64,000 bases of DNA from an uncultured Erythrobacter sp. GTDB lineage: Bacteria > Pseudomonadota > Alphaproteobacteria > Sphingomonadales > Sphingomonadaceae. The notes under the pieces were generated by a model. The model ran no database searches and was not told the origin of the DNA. It worked only from the letters and a program-made list of their open reading frames with translations. The position numbers were made by a program, and so were the translations under genes. Shown one piece after another: positions 45,292 to 53,222 of the stretch (positions within the stretch are counted from its first letter, which is position 1; each line of letters starts with the position of its first letter). The stretch is from NCBI RefSeq assembly GCF_947502395.1, contig NZ_CANMZM010000003.1, forward strand, positions 124,001 through 188,000, read 5' to 3'.

Positions 45292-45407
45292 TGCTCTGGT
45301 TTATCGCACTTCTGATCTTGGTTGCTGTCGTAAGCAAGGGTGCTCGCGACGCGATCAAGGGGCTGTTGATGCTAATGTTCGGCGGACTGTTGCTGCTACT
45401 CTTCTAG
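45288..45407 (+). CDS. 39-residue membrane protein
   Basis: Begins at ATG 45288 inside the stop of the previous gene (ATGATGA). MMLWFIALLILVAVVSKGAR, then DAIKGLLMLMFGGLLLLLF and a stop: two hydrophobic stretches around a short basic loop. Tight overlap with an exported-protein gene and a clean membrane pattern support it; nothing else is known. Confidence 0.55.
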   Translation: MMLWFIALLILVAVVSKGARDAIKGLLMLMFGGLLLLLF

Positions 45408-45604
45408 GCCTCAATAGCACACTGAATGCGGCTCGTAGCGATCATCACACGCCTACAGACACCATCCTCATCTGCCTGCGCCATGTGGCCTGTCAGATAG
45501 CGGGCCGTAGCGGACTGATCCGCCAGATCGTCGATGTCGGCGCAAGGCAAGTCGAGAGTGATGGGCTGGTTCTGTCCCATTAAGTGTATTGTGAAGGTGG
45601 CCAC
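45404..45604 (-). CDS. small protein coupled to the IS1595 transposase
   Basis: 66 residues from a GTG whose G overlaps the transposase stop (TAGTG). Opens VATFTIHLMGQNQPITLDLP, then DIDDLADQSATARYLTGHM and ...RRVMIATSRIQCAIEA. The ending RIQCAIE resembles a family of short conserved unknowns. The stop/start overlap suggests it travels and is translated with the transposase. No function assigned. Confidence 0.62.
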   Translation of the reverse strand: MATFTIHLMGQNQPITLDLPCADIDDLADQSATARYLTGHMAQADEDGVCRRVMIATSRIQCAIEA

Positions 45605-46542
45605 TACGCGGCCTCCTTCCGGCGCTGCCAATAGCCTTTCCACTGACGCGACACGGGATGGTGCAGCCCCGCTGACGCTAAGGCTAGAAATTGCTCACCA
45701 TTTGAGAGTCGGCGATTGTTTTCACGCCAAGCCATCTCGTCTCCATAGGCCTGTGTTTTGTCTGAGATATGGTGATAGACGCCTTGCTCGGCCCGCCTCA
45801 CCCTAGAGTGGAAGGATTCTGCGTGGTTCGTTGAGATGTCACCCTCTGCGTAGCTTTTGGAGTGATCGATCCGTTTGATGTCGAACAGTGCGTGCAGGCG
45901 GTCGTAACTCTTGGCCTCATCGGCATAAAGAATGCTTCCCGGCTTGATGATCTGTGGAGCTAGATTGGCCCCTTCGAGTTCGCTGCAAACGAAAGGCCGA
46001 GTGCGACCGTTTCGTTCACGCATGACCGTGATGCACTTCCTTTTACCCGATTGGTTGCTCAATTTCCGGCGATCCCGCCGACCAGCCTTCCGCGTTGAAG
46101 GTTTTACGTAGCCGCCAAAATATGCGCCATCCATCTCGATTTCGCCCTCAAGCCGCTCGGCGTGAACTTGAGCGCCCATTGCCTCCCTCAATTTGTGAAA
46201 CAAGACAAAGGCGGTTTTGTATTGCACGCCCAGATGCCGGGTCATTTCAAGGGCACTGGTTCCCTTCGCGCCGTTTGTCCAAAGCGCGATAGCGAGAAGA
46301 ATATCTCGGTATTCCAGTTTGCGACTTGCGAAGATCGTCTGAGATGTCGGAGAGAATTGGCGCAGGCAAGACGCGCATTTGAAGATGCGAAGCTTCTTTA
46401 CGACCTTACCTGTCTTACGGTTCTTCACATTCCTGTTGGACTGGTAGACCGCTGAACACTGACAATGCGGACAGAACGGCTCTCCCTCTGTCTCGGCGTA
46501 GCGTAGTGCTACAAACGCATCCACAGCCTCTTCTTCGGACAT
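45604..46542 (-). CDS. IS1595-family (ISXO2-like) transposase
   Basis: 312 residues from ATG 46542. A zinc ribbon (FCPHCQCSAVYQ ... FKCASCLRQFSPTSQTIFAS) opens the protein, then a helix-turn-helix region, then the DDE domain: EIEMDGAYFGGYV (first Asp), SILYADEAKSYDRL (second Asp) and STNHAESFHSRVRRAEQGVY, the family's DDNK-type end. The in-frame sequence upstream encodes QHFLTSARARTLKVKRVARM, which looks like the family N-terminus, but no ATG precedes it; the true start may be rare, or the copy decayed. Confidence 0.9.
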   Translation of the reverse strand: MSEEEAVDAFVALRYAETEGEPFCPHCQCSAVYQSNRNVKNRKTGKVVKKLRIFKCASCLRQFSPTSQTIFASRKLEYRDILLAIALWTNGAKGTSALEMTRHLGVQYKTAFVLFHKLREAMGAQVHAERLEGEIEMDGAYFGGYVKPSTRKAGRRDRRKLSNQSGKRKCITVMRERNGRTRPFVCSELEGANLAPQIIKPGSILYADEAKSYDRLHALFDIKRIDHSKSYAEGDISTNHAESFHSRVRRAEQGVYHHISDKTQAYGDEMAWRENNRRLSNGEQFLALASAGLHHPVSRQWKGYWQRRKEAA

Positions 46543-46706
46543 GCGAGCGACACGCTTAACTTTAAGCGTTCGAGCCCTTGCCGAAGTGAGAAAATGTTGC
46601 GACTTATCCTCCGATACAGTGAAAGTGCATCGAATTTGATGAATAAGTCCGAGTCTGTCAAGTGACTTTTCATCATATTTGGTGATTTAACCTCGTTAGG
46701 GATGAT

Positions 46707-46931
46707 ATGGATAGGGACTGGAACAGCTACGCAAAGGGTGTGCTGCAAGCAGAAATGGCTCGCAGACAGATTAAAGCGCCTGATCTCGTGAAGCTGCTCG
46801 CCGATGTCGGTGTGAAAGATAACCAACGAAACGTGGCGAATAAGATCGCCAGAGGCACGTTCTCTGCGGCGTTCCTCTTTCAATGCCTCGCCGCGATGGA
46901 GGTGCGAAACCTCCATCTGGGCGAGGACTAA
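46707..46931 (+). CDS. DUF6471-type small DNA-binding-like protein
   Basis: 74 residues: DWNSYAKGVLQAEMARRQIK then DLVKLLADVGVKDNQRNVAN and KIARGTFSAAFLFQCLAAME, an HTH-like all-helical pattern of the DUF6471 family. ATG has TTAGGGATGAT ahead of it. Usually found in mobile regions; probably a small regulator. Structured intergenic sequence follows it. Confidence 0.75.
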   Translation: MDRDWNSYAKGVLQAEMARRQIKAPDLVKLLADVGVKDNQRNVANKIARGTFSAAFLFQCLAAMEVRNLHLGED

Positions 46932-47032
46932 CTATTCTATGGACTCCACAGTAAGAGTCACGTATGGCGTAATAACGCGCAGTTGATCTGCGCGGGACAC
47001 CTCCTTCTCACACGAGGATGGATGTTCAAGGG

Positions 47033-47073
47033 GCCACGAACACTTGCAGGTGTTTGTGGCTCCGCCCATTTTT
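47033..47073 (+). terminator. terminator-like hairpin after the DUF6471 gene
   Basis: GCCACGAACAC and GTGTTTGTGGC form an 11-bp stem (one G-T pair) with a 6-nt loop, followed by TCCGCCCATTTTT. Upstream at 46976-46994 a second stem, CGCGCAG/CTGCGCG, has a 5-nt loop. The gap 46932-47184 may therefore encode a structured 3' end or short RNA. Confidence 0.6.
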
Positions 47074-47184
47074 AGGGCTGGAATCCTCGTATCTAGGGTG
47101 ATTCGCACTGCTTGTAAATAGCATTTATTTTCAGATATTTAATGTATACTTATGATTGCAGTGAAAGCAATTTTTGCTTTACTT

Positions 47185-47688
47185 CTACGGATCGAACTTA
47201 ATCTCCGGTTTATTGATGGCACGCCACTGTTTGGGATACTCTCCAGAGGACTCGACCGTGCGTCCGTCAAACTTGCGAAATGAGGACTCGATTGCATTCT
47301 GCACCCGGCGCAGGGTTTCCAATTCAGGCTCATCGACTCCAACTTCGCAAAGCACTTGTTTGGCGACTTGCCGGACGCTCATTGCACAGTCGGCTTCCTT
47401 GAGGACTTTCATCCCACGGCGTCCGCACTGACCGAACGGAACCGGGATATGATGAGTCCAAGGCTTGAGGCCGGGTGTTTCGTTGGGATCGAAGTCGGGA
47501 TCATTATCGCGGAGAAGTAGCTCGGTCGCTTCGATCAACTGATCGAACTTCGGAAGCTCAGCTTCCATCTCATCTAGCTTCGACGCATCCCTGCGAACCG
47601 CTTCAACGCGAAGAGCTAGGTCTGCCCTCTGGCCCTTCAATTGAGAGTATCGCTTCTTGAGCGAAGCCCTGAGGTTAGTTTGGCCCAT
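47185..47688 (-). CDS. coiled-coil protein of unknown function
   Basis: 167 residues; ATG 47688 with AAGGAATAGATA. The N-terminal 60 residues (RASLKKRYSQLKGQRADLAL, RVEAVRRDASKLDEMEAEL) look like a coiled coil. The remainder has HHIPVPFGQCGRRGMKVLKE and VRQVAKQVLCEVGVDEPELE, suggesting a winged-helix-like segment. No family recognised; similar proteins sit near mobile elements. Last gene of the accessory region. Confidence 0.65.
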   Translation of the reverse strand: MGQTNLRASLKKRYSQLKGQRADLALRVEAVRRDASKLDEMEAELPKFDQLIEATELLLRDNDPDFDPNETPGLKPWTHHIPVPFGQCGRRGMKVLKEADCAMSVRQVAKQVLCEVGVDEPELETLRRVQNAIESSFRKFDGRTVESSGEYPKQWRAINKPEIKFDP

Positions 47689-47827
47689 TATCTATTCCTT
47701 TGCTGTTTCGTGGACAGCAGGAATGTATGGGATCAGGGCTGGATCAAGCTAGGTGGGCCTTTGTGCGTTTGCTACCCAATACCGCAAGCCTTTCGCGCTG
47801 GTCCACAAAACTGGAGCACCAGCCGAC

Positions 47828-48646
47828 GTGACAGAACCCGATTACTGGTCTCTCCACGAAGAAGCCTGCAATCGCGGTGAGACAATCTACACTGATCCGA
47901 AGACAGGGTTCGTAGTCTTTACGAGAGTGGGCCTGACGGAGCGTGGGAAATGCTGCGGAGCAGGGTGCCGTCATTGCCCTTTTGGACATGAAAGTGTGCC
48001 CACGAAGCGCCGCAGCCAGCGGATCCAGCAACCCGCTTGGCTAACCGGGTCGCGGCCAAATGGCTCGGGCGAAACGGTCATTCTCTTCTGGAGCGGAGGG
48101 AAAGACAGCTTCCTCGCCTATCGTGCGCTGATGGAGAAGCAACGATTTGCCCCTGTATTGCTGACTACCTTTGACGTGCGCACCAGAATTATCGCACATC
48201 AAGAACTCTTGATCGATGATGTGATCAACCAGGCTGAGGCACTAGGAGTTCCACTTATCGGTGTGCCACTTCACTCGGGCCGCGACTATGTGGAGCAACT
48301 TGTGCCAGCGCTCGATCTTATGCCGGCATGCAAATACCTCGCCTTCGGTGATTTGCATCTCGAACATATCCGCAATTGGCGTGAGGAAGCCTTCAAGGCC
48401 AACGAACGCACCGTCGCAATGTCGCTCGAGTTTCCACTCTGGAGGGCGGACTATGCGATGCTCTTGGAAGATCTCGCAGCATCTGGAGCGCAGTGCAAAA
48501 TCAGCGCCATTGTTGCGGATTTGCCAGGTGTCGCCGTTGGCGATGACTATGATGCTAATCTGATCGCTAAGCTTCCAGCGGGAGTGGATGCGTTTGGTGA
48601 GAATGGGGAGTTCCACACAAAGATCGTGATTTCTGAAGCCGGATGA
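47828..48646 (+). CDS. DUF5522-adenine nucleotide hydrolase fusion (diphthine-ammonia-ligase-like)
   Basis: 272 residues from a GTG at 47828 (MTEPDYWSLHEEACNRGETI); a GTG at 47753 would add 25 residues with no homology. Residues about 1-70 are a DUF5522 domain with the cysteine motif GKCCGAGCRHCPFGH. Residues 80-272 are a PP-loop/ATP_bind_4 domain with VILFWSGGKDSFLAYRAL (SGGxDS) and AFGDLHLEHIRNWRE, as in Dph6-like enzymes. The fusion hints at an ATP-dependent amidation or thiolation with a metal-binding module. Substrate unknown. Confidence 0.82.
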   Translation: MTEPDYWSLHEEACNRGETIYTDPKTGFVVFTRVGLTERGKCCGAGCRHCPFGHESVPTKRRSQRIQQPAWLTGSRPNGSGETVILFWSGGKDSFLAYRALMEKQRFAPVLLTTFDVRTRIIAHQELLIDDVINQAEALGVPLIGVPLHSGRDYVEQLVPALDLMPACKYLAFGDLHLEHIRNWREEAFKANERTVAMSLEFPLWRADYAMLLEDLAASGAQCKISAIVADLPGVAVGDDYDANLIAKLPAGVDAFGENGEFHTKIVISEAG

Positions 48647-48760
48647 GCTTTTGCGGATACAAACGGCAACGGCCTTCGCTGTTCGGGCAAAAAATCAGCG
48701 ACTTTGCTTGCTAAGCAGCGCGCTGGAGCAGTAGCATTGGCCGATAGTTAAGGGGAATGA

Positions 48761-49975
48761 ATGATCGAGGACATCCATCTCGACGAAGATGCGCGCGAAG
48801 CGCTCGCCTTAAAGAAGGTCTTCACCCGCGAAGTGCGCAGTGAGGATGGGCGTTTATTCAGTCGCCAGGTGGAGCCCTATAAATCAGATTTCGGTGGGGT
48901 GATTGTTACTTACAATCCCATTGAATCAGCCCAATCCCGGTCAGGATCCGAGTGCAAGGCGAGGGCTGAGCACGCGAAGGACCTTAGTACCGAGGATTTG
49001 ATCCAATCGCTCACGATGGGCGTGACCAAGATCGGTGTATGGACGATTGACACCGATGGCAGCAGCATGGAATGGGACCAGCGTTTCGCCGAGATTGTCG
49101 GACTTGGCAAGATCCCTACTCCCGCAACCCAAGCTGAGTTTGCAAATTACATCTTCGACGAAGATCGCGCCGAGTTTGACCAGAGAATTGCAGCTGTGCC
49201 CGAGGATGGCAGTCCTCAGGACTTCGAGCTGCGTTATTGTCCGCCGAGCAAGGAAACAATCTGGCTGCAATTGCGCTGCGCGCGCGTCGAGAATCCTGGC
49301 GGCGCGGTGATTGTTGGTATCATTGCTGACATTACAGAGCGCAAAGGCGATAGAGAACGCAGCGAGTTCATGATGCGCGAGCTTGACCATAGGGTGAAAA
49401 ACCTGCTCGCCATCATCTTGTCGATTGCAGAAATCTCGGCTCGCTCCAACAGCGATATCGAAACCTATAAGGCTGATTTCCGTGAGCGGTTGGAATCGAT
49501 GGCGCGCACACACAATCTGCTTTCGCAAACGCAGTGGGCTGGTTCGGATATGTTTGCGTTGGTCGAAGGGGAAACACTCAGCCTTGCACCGAAGGATTCC
49601 GTTTCCCTCGAAGGCCCTTCATTGCAGATTTGTCCGACCGCGGCGCAGTCGCTTGCGATGTTCATTCACGAATTGACCGCAAATGCGCTTAAGCACGGGG
49701 CACTTTCAAGTGAGGCGGGCCGGGTTTCGGTAAGCTGGAAGAGGACGGAAGACCGAGACGGACGCTTACGGCTATCATGGGAGGAGAGTGGCGGACCGAA
49801 AGTTTCTGAGCCGAGCAGCGAAGGCTTCGGTGGCAAAGTCATCAACCGCATTGTCAAACGCCAGCTTGATGCTGAAGTTGAAACCGAATGGCGATCGGAT
49901 GGGATGAGACTAACGGCATGGATTCCGCTTTCGAACATCGAGGCACTCTCAAAGCCCGATGCTTCAGACGTTTAG
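48761..49975 (+). CDS. HWE-family sensor histidine kinase with one PAS domain
   Basis: 404 residues, soluble. Residues about 85-195 form a PAS domain ending at the usual GIIADITERK. The HWE dimerisation/phosphoacceptor box is MMRELDHRVKNLLAIILSIA (His in LDHRVKN), the ATP domain has FIHELTANALKHGAL, and LRLSWEESGGP is the W-x-E motif. HWE kinases commonly phosphorylate PhyR in the general stress response. Residues 1-60 (REVRSEDGRLFSRQVEPYKS, then FGGVIVTYNPI) match the end of the PAS segment seen in CheB/CheR hybrids, so the gene may be a trimmed derivative of one. Confidence 0.88.
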   Translation: MIEDIHLDEDAREALALKKVFTREVRSEDGRLFSRQVEPYKSDFGGVIVTYNPIESAQSRSGSECKARAEHAKDLSTEDLIQSLTMGVTKIGVWTIDTDGSSMEWDQRFAEIVGLGKIPTPATQAEFANYIFDEDRAEFDQRIAAVPEDGSPQDFELRYCPPSKETIWLQLRCARVENPGGAVIVGIIADITERKGDRERSEFMMRELDHRVKNLLAIILSIAEISARSNSDIETYKADFRERLESMARTHNLLSQTQWAGSDMFALVEGETLSLAPKDSVSLEGPSLQICPTAAQSLAMFIHELTANALKHGALSSEAGRVSVSWKRTEDRDGRLRLSWEESGGPKVSEPSSEGFGGKVINRIVKRQLDAEVETEWRSDGMRLTAWIPLSNIEALSKPDASDV

Positions 49976-50058
49976 GACGTGCAAAGTTCCCTCGATGAGG
50001 AAAAGGTGGTGTGAATTGCCGACTTGTCGCAAGCCAGCCGCGCGCCTAGGTCACCCGA

Positions 50059-50958
50059 ATGAAAAAAGAAACGAATAATACGAGCCACGGCAACGATCAC
50101 AATCTGGTGAGCCGTAAGTTCTATCCGGCTGAAGAAGAAAGCCGTTTTGCTGATGAGGCGCCTGACAGGACGCCTCAAACTGAGCATCCCGCGTATAAAC
50201 TTGCCTTTCGTGATACAGATTTCCTGCTCCGCGATGAGCTTCGGCCGGTGCGTTTTCAGCTTGAGCTTTTAAAGCCCGAAATGATTCTGGACGAGGCGCG
50301 CGTGGGCTCGACAATGGTCATGTATGGTTCTGCGCGCATCCCTTCGCAAGAGGAGGCGCAGGCCAAGATTGATGCAGCAAAGAATGGCGATGAGTGGGAT
50401 CAAAAGGTTGCTGCGAACCTCGCAGCGAAGGCGAAATACTATGACGAGGCTTACAAACTCGCGAGGTTGGTTTCGCAAAAGGCCATCATTGAAGAAGGCA
50501 AGCGCCAGTTTGTTGTGTGCTCAGGTGGTGGCCCTTCGATCATGGAGGCCGCCAATCGCGGGGCAAGCGATGCTGGCAGCGAGTCCATTGGCCTCAACAT
50601 CATCCTGCCTCACGAGCAGGCACCGAATTCTTATGTAACGCCGTACCTCTCGCTCAATTTCCACTATTTTGCGCTTCGCAAGATGCACTTCCTGCTGCGC
50701 GCTCGCGCGGTGGCTGTGTTCCCGGGTGGTTTCGGCACCTTCGATGAGTTCTTTGAGCTTCTGACGCTGATTCAGACCGGAAAGATGAAGCCACTTCCTA
50801 TCCTGTTGTTCGGCAAGAATTTCTGGACCCGCGTGATCGATTTCCAAGCGATTGCCGAGGAAGGGACGATCTCAAAGAAGGATCTGGACCTTTTCCATTG
50901 GTGCGAAACTGCCGATGAAGCGTGGGAGCATATCGCAGAGTTCTACGGGCTGGACTAA
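50059..50958 (+). CDS. LOG-family (TIGR00730-like) Rossmann-fold protein
   Basis: 299 residues. MVMYGSARIPSQEEAQAKID, FVVCSGGGPSIMEAANRGAS and AVAVFPGGFGTFDEFFELLT (the PGGxGTxxE motif) are the lysine-decarboxylase-like/LOG signatures. Relatives release cytokinin-type bases or hydrolyse purine 5'-monophosphates. The first 60 residues are a charged, variable extension. Convergent with thiD, whose stop overlaps it by 4 nt. Confidence 0.88.
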   Translation: MKKETNNTSHGNDHNLVSRKFYPAEEESRFADEAPDRTPQTEHPAYKLAFRDTDFLLRDELRPVRFQLELLKPEMILDEARVGSTMVMYGSARIPSQEEAQAKIDAAKNGDEWDQKVAANLAAKAKYYDEAYKLARLVSQKAIIEEGKRQFVVCSGGGPSIMEAANRGASDAGSESIGLNIILPHEQAPNSYVTPYLSLNFHYFALRKMHFLLRARAVAVFPGGFGTFDEFFELLTLIQTGKMKPLPILLFGKNFWTRVIDFQAIAEEGTISKKDLDLFHWCETADEAWEHIAEFYGLD

Positions 50959-51752
50959 GGGTTTCGTACGGCCTGATGGCCGAGCGGGCCGTTCCCCGCG
51001 CCATAGCCTGGCGCGTTTTGAATAGCGCGAACTACGAATTGCCGGCCTAGTCGCACTGCGTTTTCAAGGCTCTGTCCGTGGCCTAGCAATGTTGTGATGG
51101 CCGAAGACAGTGTGCACCCTGTACCATGAGTGTGCGGCGTGTCGATCCGGGCATGGTCAAATTGCACAGCGCGCCCTTGCGGTTCGTAGAGCAGATCGAT
51201 GACTCGCTCATCTTCGGTGTGTCCACCTTTGGCAAGCACAGCGGTTCCGGTCTGATTTGAGAGGATTTCTGCGGCCTCAACCATTTGTGCTGTGTTGGTG
51301 AGATTGCGTTCCAACAGGTGTGAGAGCTCGGGCAAATTCGGCGTGATAAGGCTGGCGAGTGGGAACATCTTTTCACGCAAGGCGGTGATCGCCTCGGGGT
51401 CGATGAGGGCCGCTCCGCTGGTCGCGATCATCACTGGATCGATCACAATTGGCGCCTCGATATCCTCTAATGCTTCCGCCACATGGGCAATCACATCGGC
51501 ATCATGAAGCATACCAATCTTGACCGCATCCACTCCGATATCGTCCACGCAAGACGCGATTTGGGTCGCAACAACGCTGCCAGCCATGGGTGCGATCGCC
51601 TGCACGCCGACACTGTTTTGTGCCGTCACTGTGGTGATTGCACTCATCGCATAGCCACCCAGCATGGTGATGGTTTTGATGTCAGCCTGAATGCCTGCGC
51701 CACCAGAGGAGTCTGAGCCAGCTATGGTCAAAATGCGGGGAGGGGAGGCCAT
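50955..51752 (-). CDS. thiD: hydroxymethylpyrimidine/phosphomethylpyrimidine kinase
   Basis: 265 residues. Phosphorylates HMP and HMP-P in thiamine synthesis. ILTIAGSDSSGGAGIQADIK is the ribokinase-family start and TPHTHGTGCTLSSAITTLLG the active-site anion hole (GTGC). ATG 51752 (MASPPRILTIAG) sits 14 nt after the glmM stop, so the genes form an operon; the frame up to 51794 overlaps glmM and is not used. Confidence 0.93.
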   Translation of the reverse strand: MASPPRILTIAGSDSSGGAGIQADIKTITMLGGYAMSAITTVTAQNSVGVQAIAPMAGSVVATQIASCVDDIGVDAVKIGMLHDADVIAHVAEALEDIEAPIVIDPVMIATSGAALIDPEAITALREKMFPLASLITPNLPELSHLLERNLTNTAQMVEAAEILSNQTGTAVLAKGGHTEDERVIDLLYEPQGRAVQFDHARIDTPHTHGTGCTLSSAITTLLGHGQSLENAVRLGRQFVVRAIQNAPGYGAGNGPLGHQAVRNP

Positions 51753-51766
51753 GGAACTGCTTTTCC

Positions 51767-53104
51767 CTAGGCCGCGCCGCGAACCGCTTCGCACACCCGG
51801 TCAACAACGGCTTCAACCTGGCTGGCATCGTCGCCTTCGGCCATCACACGGATCACTGGCTCTGTACCAGAAGGGCGGATCACCAGCCGTCCTTCGCCTT
51901 CCAGCTCCGCCTCAGCATTGGCGATAGCCTTCTGAACATCAGCATTCTCGAGCGGTGCACCCGCCTCATAACGCACATTTTTGAGCAACTGAGGAACAGG
52001 ATCGAACAGATGCAGGATCTCGCTTGCTGGCTTGCTGGAGCGCACCAGCGAGGAGAGGACCCGCATCGCCGCAACCGTGCCATCGCCCGTGGTGGTGTGG
52101 TCGAGCATAATCATGTGCCCTGATTGCTCGCCGCCGACGTTGAAACCGCCTTCCTTCATGCGTTCGAGGACATAACGGTCGCCCACCTTGGAGCGCTCGA
52201 GCGTCAGGCCTTGAGTTTGCAGATAGCGCTCTAGCCCCAGATTTGACATCACCGTCGCGACAACGCCGCCACCCTTAAGTGAGCCTTTTTCGTGCATGCG
52301 TGTGGCGATAAGTGCCATTATCTGGTCGCCATCGACCTTTCGCCCTTTTTCGTCGACAACGATCAGCCGATCGGCATCACCGTCCAACGCAATCCCGATA
52401 TGAGCACATTCTTCGACGACTTTGGCCTGAAGCGCTTCAATCGAGGTGGAGCCCACTCCATCGTTGATGTTGGTGCCATTAGGATTGACACCCAGAGTGA
52501 CAATCTCCGCTCCCAATTCCCAGATCGCCGATGGCGCAACCTGATACGCCGCGCCATTGGCGCAGTCGACCACCACCTTGAGCCCATCGAAGCGCACTTC
52601 ATTGCCAACCGAGTTTTTGACCGCGTGAATATAACGACCACGTGCATCCTCAATCCGGCGTGCGCGACCGATGTTTTCTGCGGTAGCGAGCTTAGGCTCG
52701 ACCTCTAAAAGGGCTTCGATCTCAGCCTCAGTCTCGTCTGACAACTTAAATCCATCGGGTCCGAAAAGCTTGATCCCATTGTCGGGGAAGAGGTTGTGGC
52801 TGGCAGATATCATCACGCCCAAATCCGCTCTCATCTCTCGGGTGAGGAGTGCGATTGCCGGTGTTGGTAGCGGGCCTGTCATGATCACATCCATGCCCAC
52901 ACTGGTGAAGCCTGCGACCAGGGCGCTTTCCATCATATAGCCTGAGAGCCGAGTGTCCTTTCCGATAACGACGCGGTGACGGTGGGTGCCACGCACGAAG
53001 TAGTTGCCCGCAGCTTGTCCAACGCGCATCGCGGTTTGTGCGGTCATTACGCCTGCATTGGTGCGGCCTCTGATGCCGTCTGTGCCAAAAAACTTGCGTG
53101 TCAT
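51767..53104 (-). CDS. glmM: phosphoglucosamine mutase
   Basis: 445 residues. Isomerises glucosamine-6-phosphate to glucosamine-1-phosphate for peptidoglycan and LPS precursors. [11 protein letters not shown] opens it, the catalytic phosphoserine loop is [19 protein letters not shown], the metal loop is [15 protein letters not shown], the sugar loop GGEQSGHMI, and the phosphate-binding loop [16 protein letters not shown]. All are in family order and the length is typical. Confidence 0.97.
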   Translation of the reverse strand: MTRKFFGTDGIRGRTNAGVMTAQTAMRVGQAAGNYFVRGTHRHRVVIGKDTRLSGYMMESALVAGFTSVGMDVIMTGPLPTPAIALLTREMRADLGVMISASHNLFPDNGIKLFGPDGFKLSDETEAEIEALLEVEPKLATAENIGRARRIEDARGRYIHAVKNSVGNEVRFDGLKVVVDCANGAAYQVAPSAIWELGAEIVTLGVNPNGTNINDGVGSTSIEALQAKVVEECAHIGIALDGDADRLIVVDEKGRKVDGDQIMALIATRMHEKGSLKGGGVVATVMSNLGLERYLQTQGLTLERSKVGDRYVLERMKEGGFNVGGEQSGHMIMLDHTTTGDGTVAAMRVLSSLVRSSKPASEILHLFDPVPQLLKNVRYEAGAPLENADVQKAIANAEAELEGEGRLVIRPSGTEPVIRVMAEGDDASQVEAVVDRVCEAVRGAA

Positions 53105-53222
53105 CGCTGTGATTGGTCCCCAATATTCAATGTGTGGCCAATTGGCCGCTTACGTTTGTCACAGCCTTCTGGCGCGGTTATCGCTCGAAGGGAAGGCAGC
53201 GAAACACGCAAAGGACCGATTT

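Larger units (their letters stand above)
45404..46611 (-). mobile_element. IS1595-family (ISXO2-like) insertion sequence, ends undefined
   Basis: Defined by the transposase and its coupled small gene. Terminal inverted repeats and target-site duplications were not identified by eye, so the limits are those of the coding frames, including about 23 upstream in-frame codons that look homologous. It lies in the accessory region after tRNA-Gln. Confidence 0.5.
42245..47700. other. tRNA-Gln-adjacent accessory region
   Basis: From the tRNA to about 47.7 kb nearly all genes are unknowns, a transposase or small regulators, and several gaps are visibly AT-rich (for example 47100-47190), unlike the backbone on either side. 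No integrase and no repeat of the tRNA 3' end were found by eye, so this is an accessory stretch next to a tRNA rather than a proven integrated island. Confidence 0.5.

Noticed and set aside
45260..45583. 107-codon plus-strand frame overlapping the small membrane protein gene
   Set aside because: The overlapping 39-codon frame has the better start and a coherent membrane pattern, and the remainder is antisense to the small transposase-coupled gene.
46509..46916. 135-codon minus-strand frame upstream of the transposase
   Set aside because: It overlaps the DUF6471 gene and is out of frame with the transposase; the in-frame upstream codons fit the transposase family better.
42200..48000. Integrated island with a duplicated tRNA-Gln 3' end
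   Set aside because: No integrase and no second copy of the tRNA end were found by eye in the region, so integration at the tRNA is not claimed.
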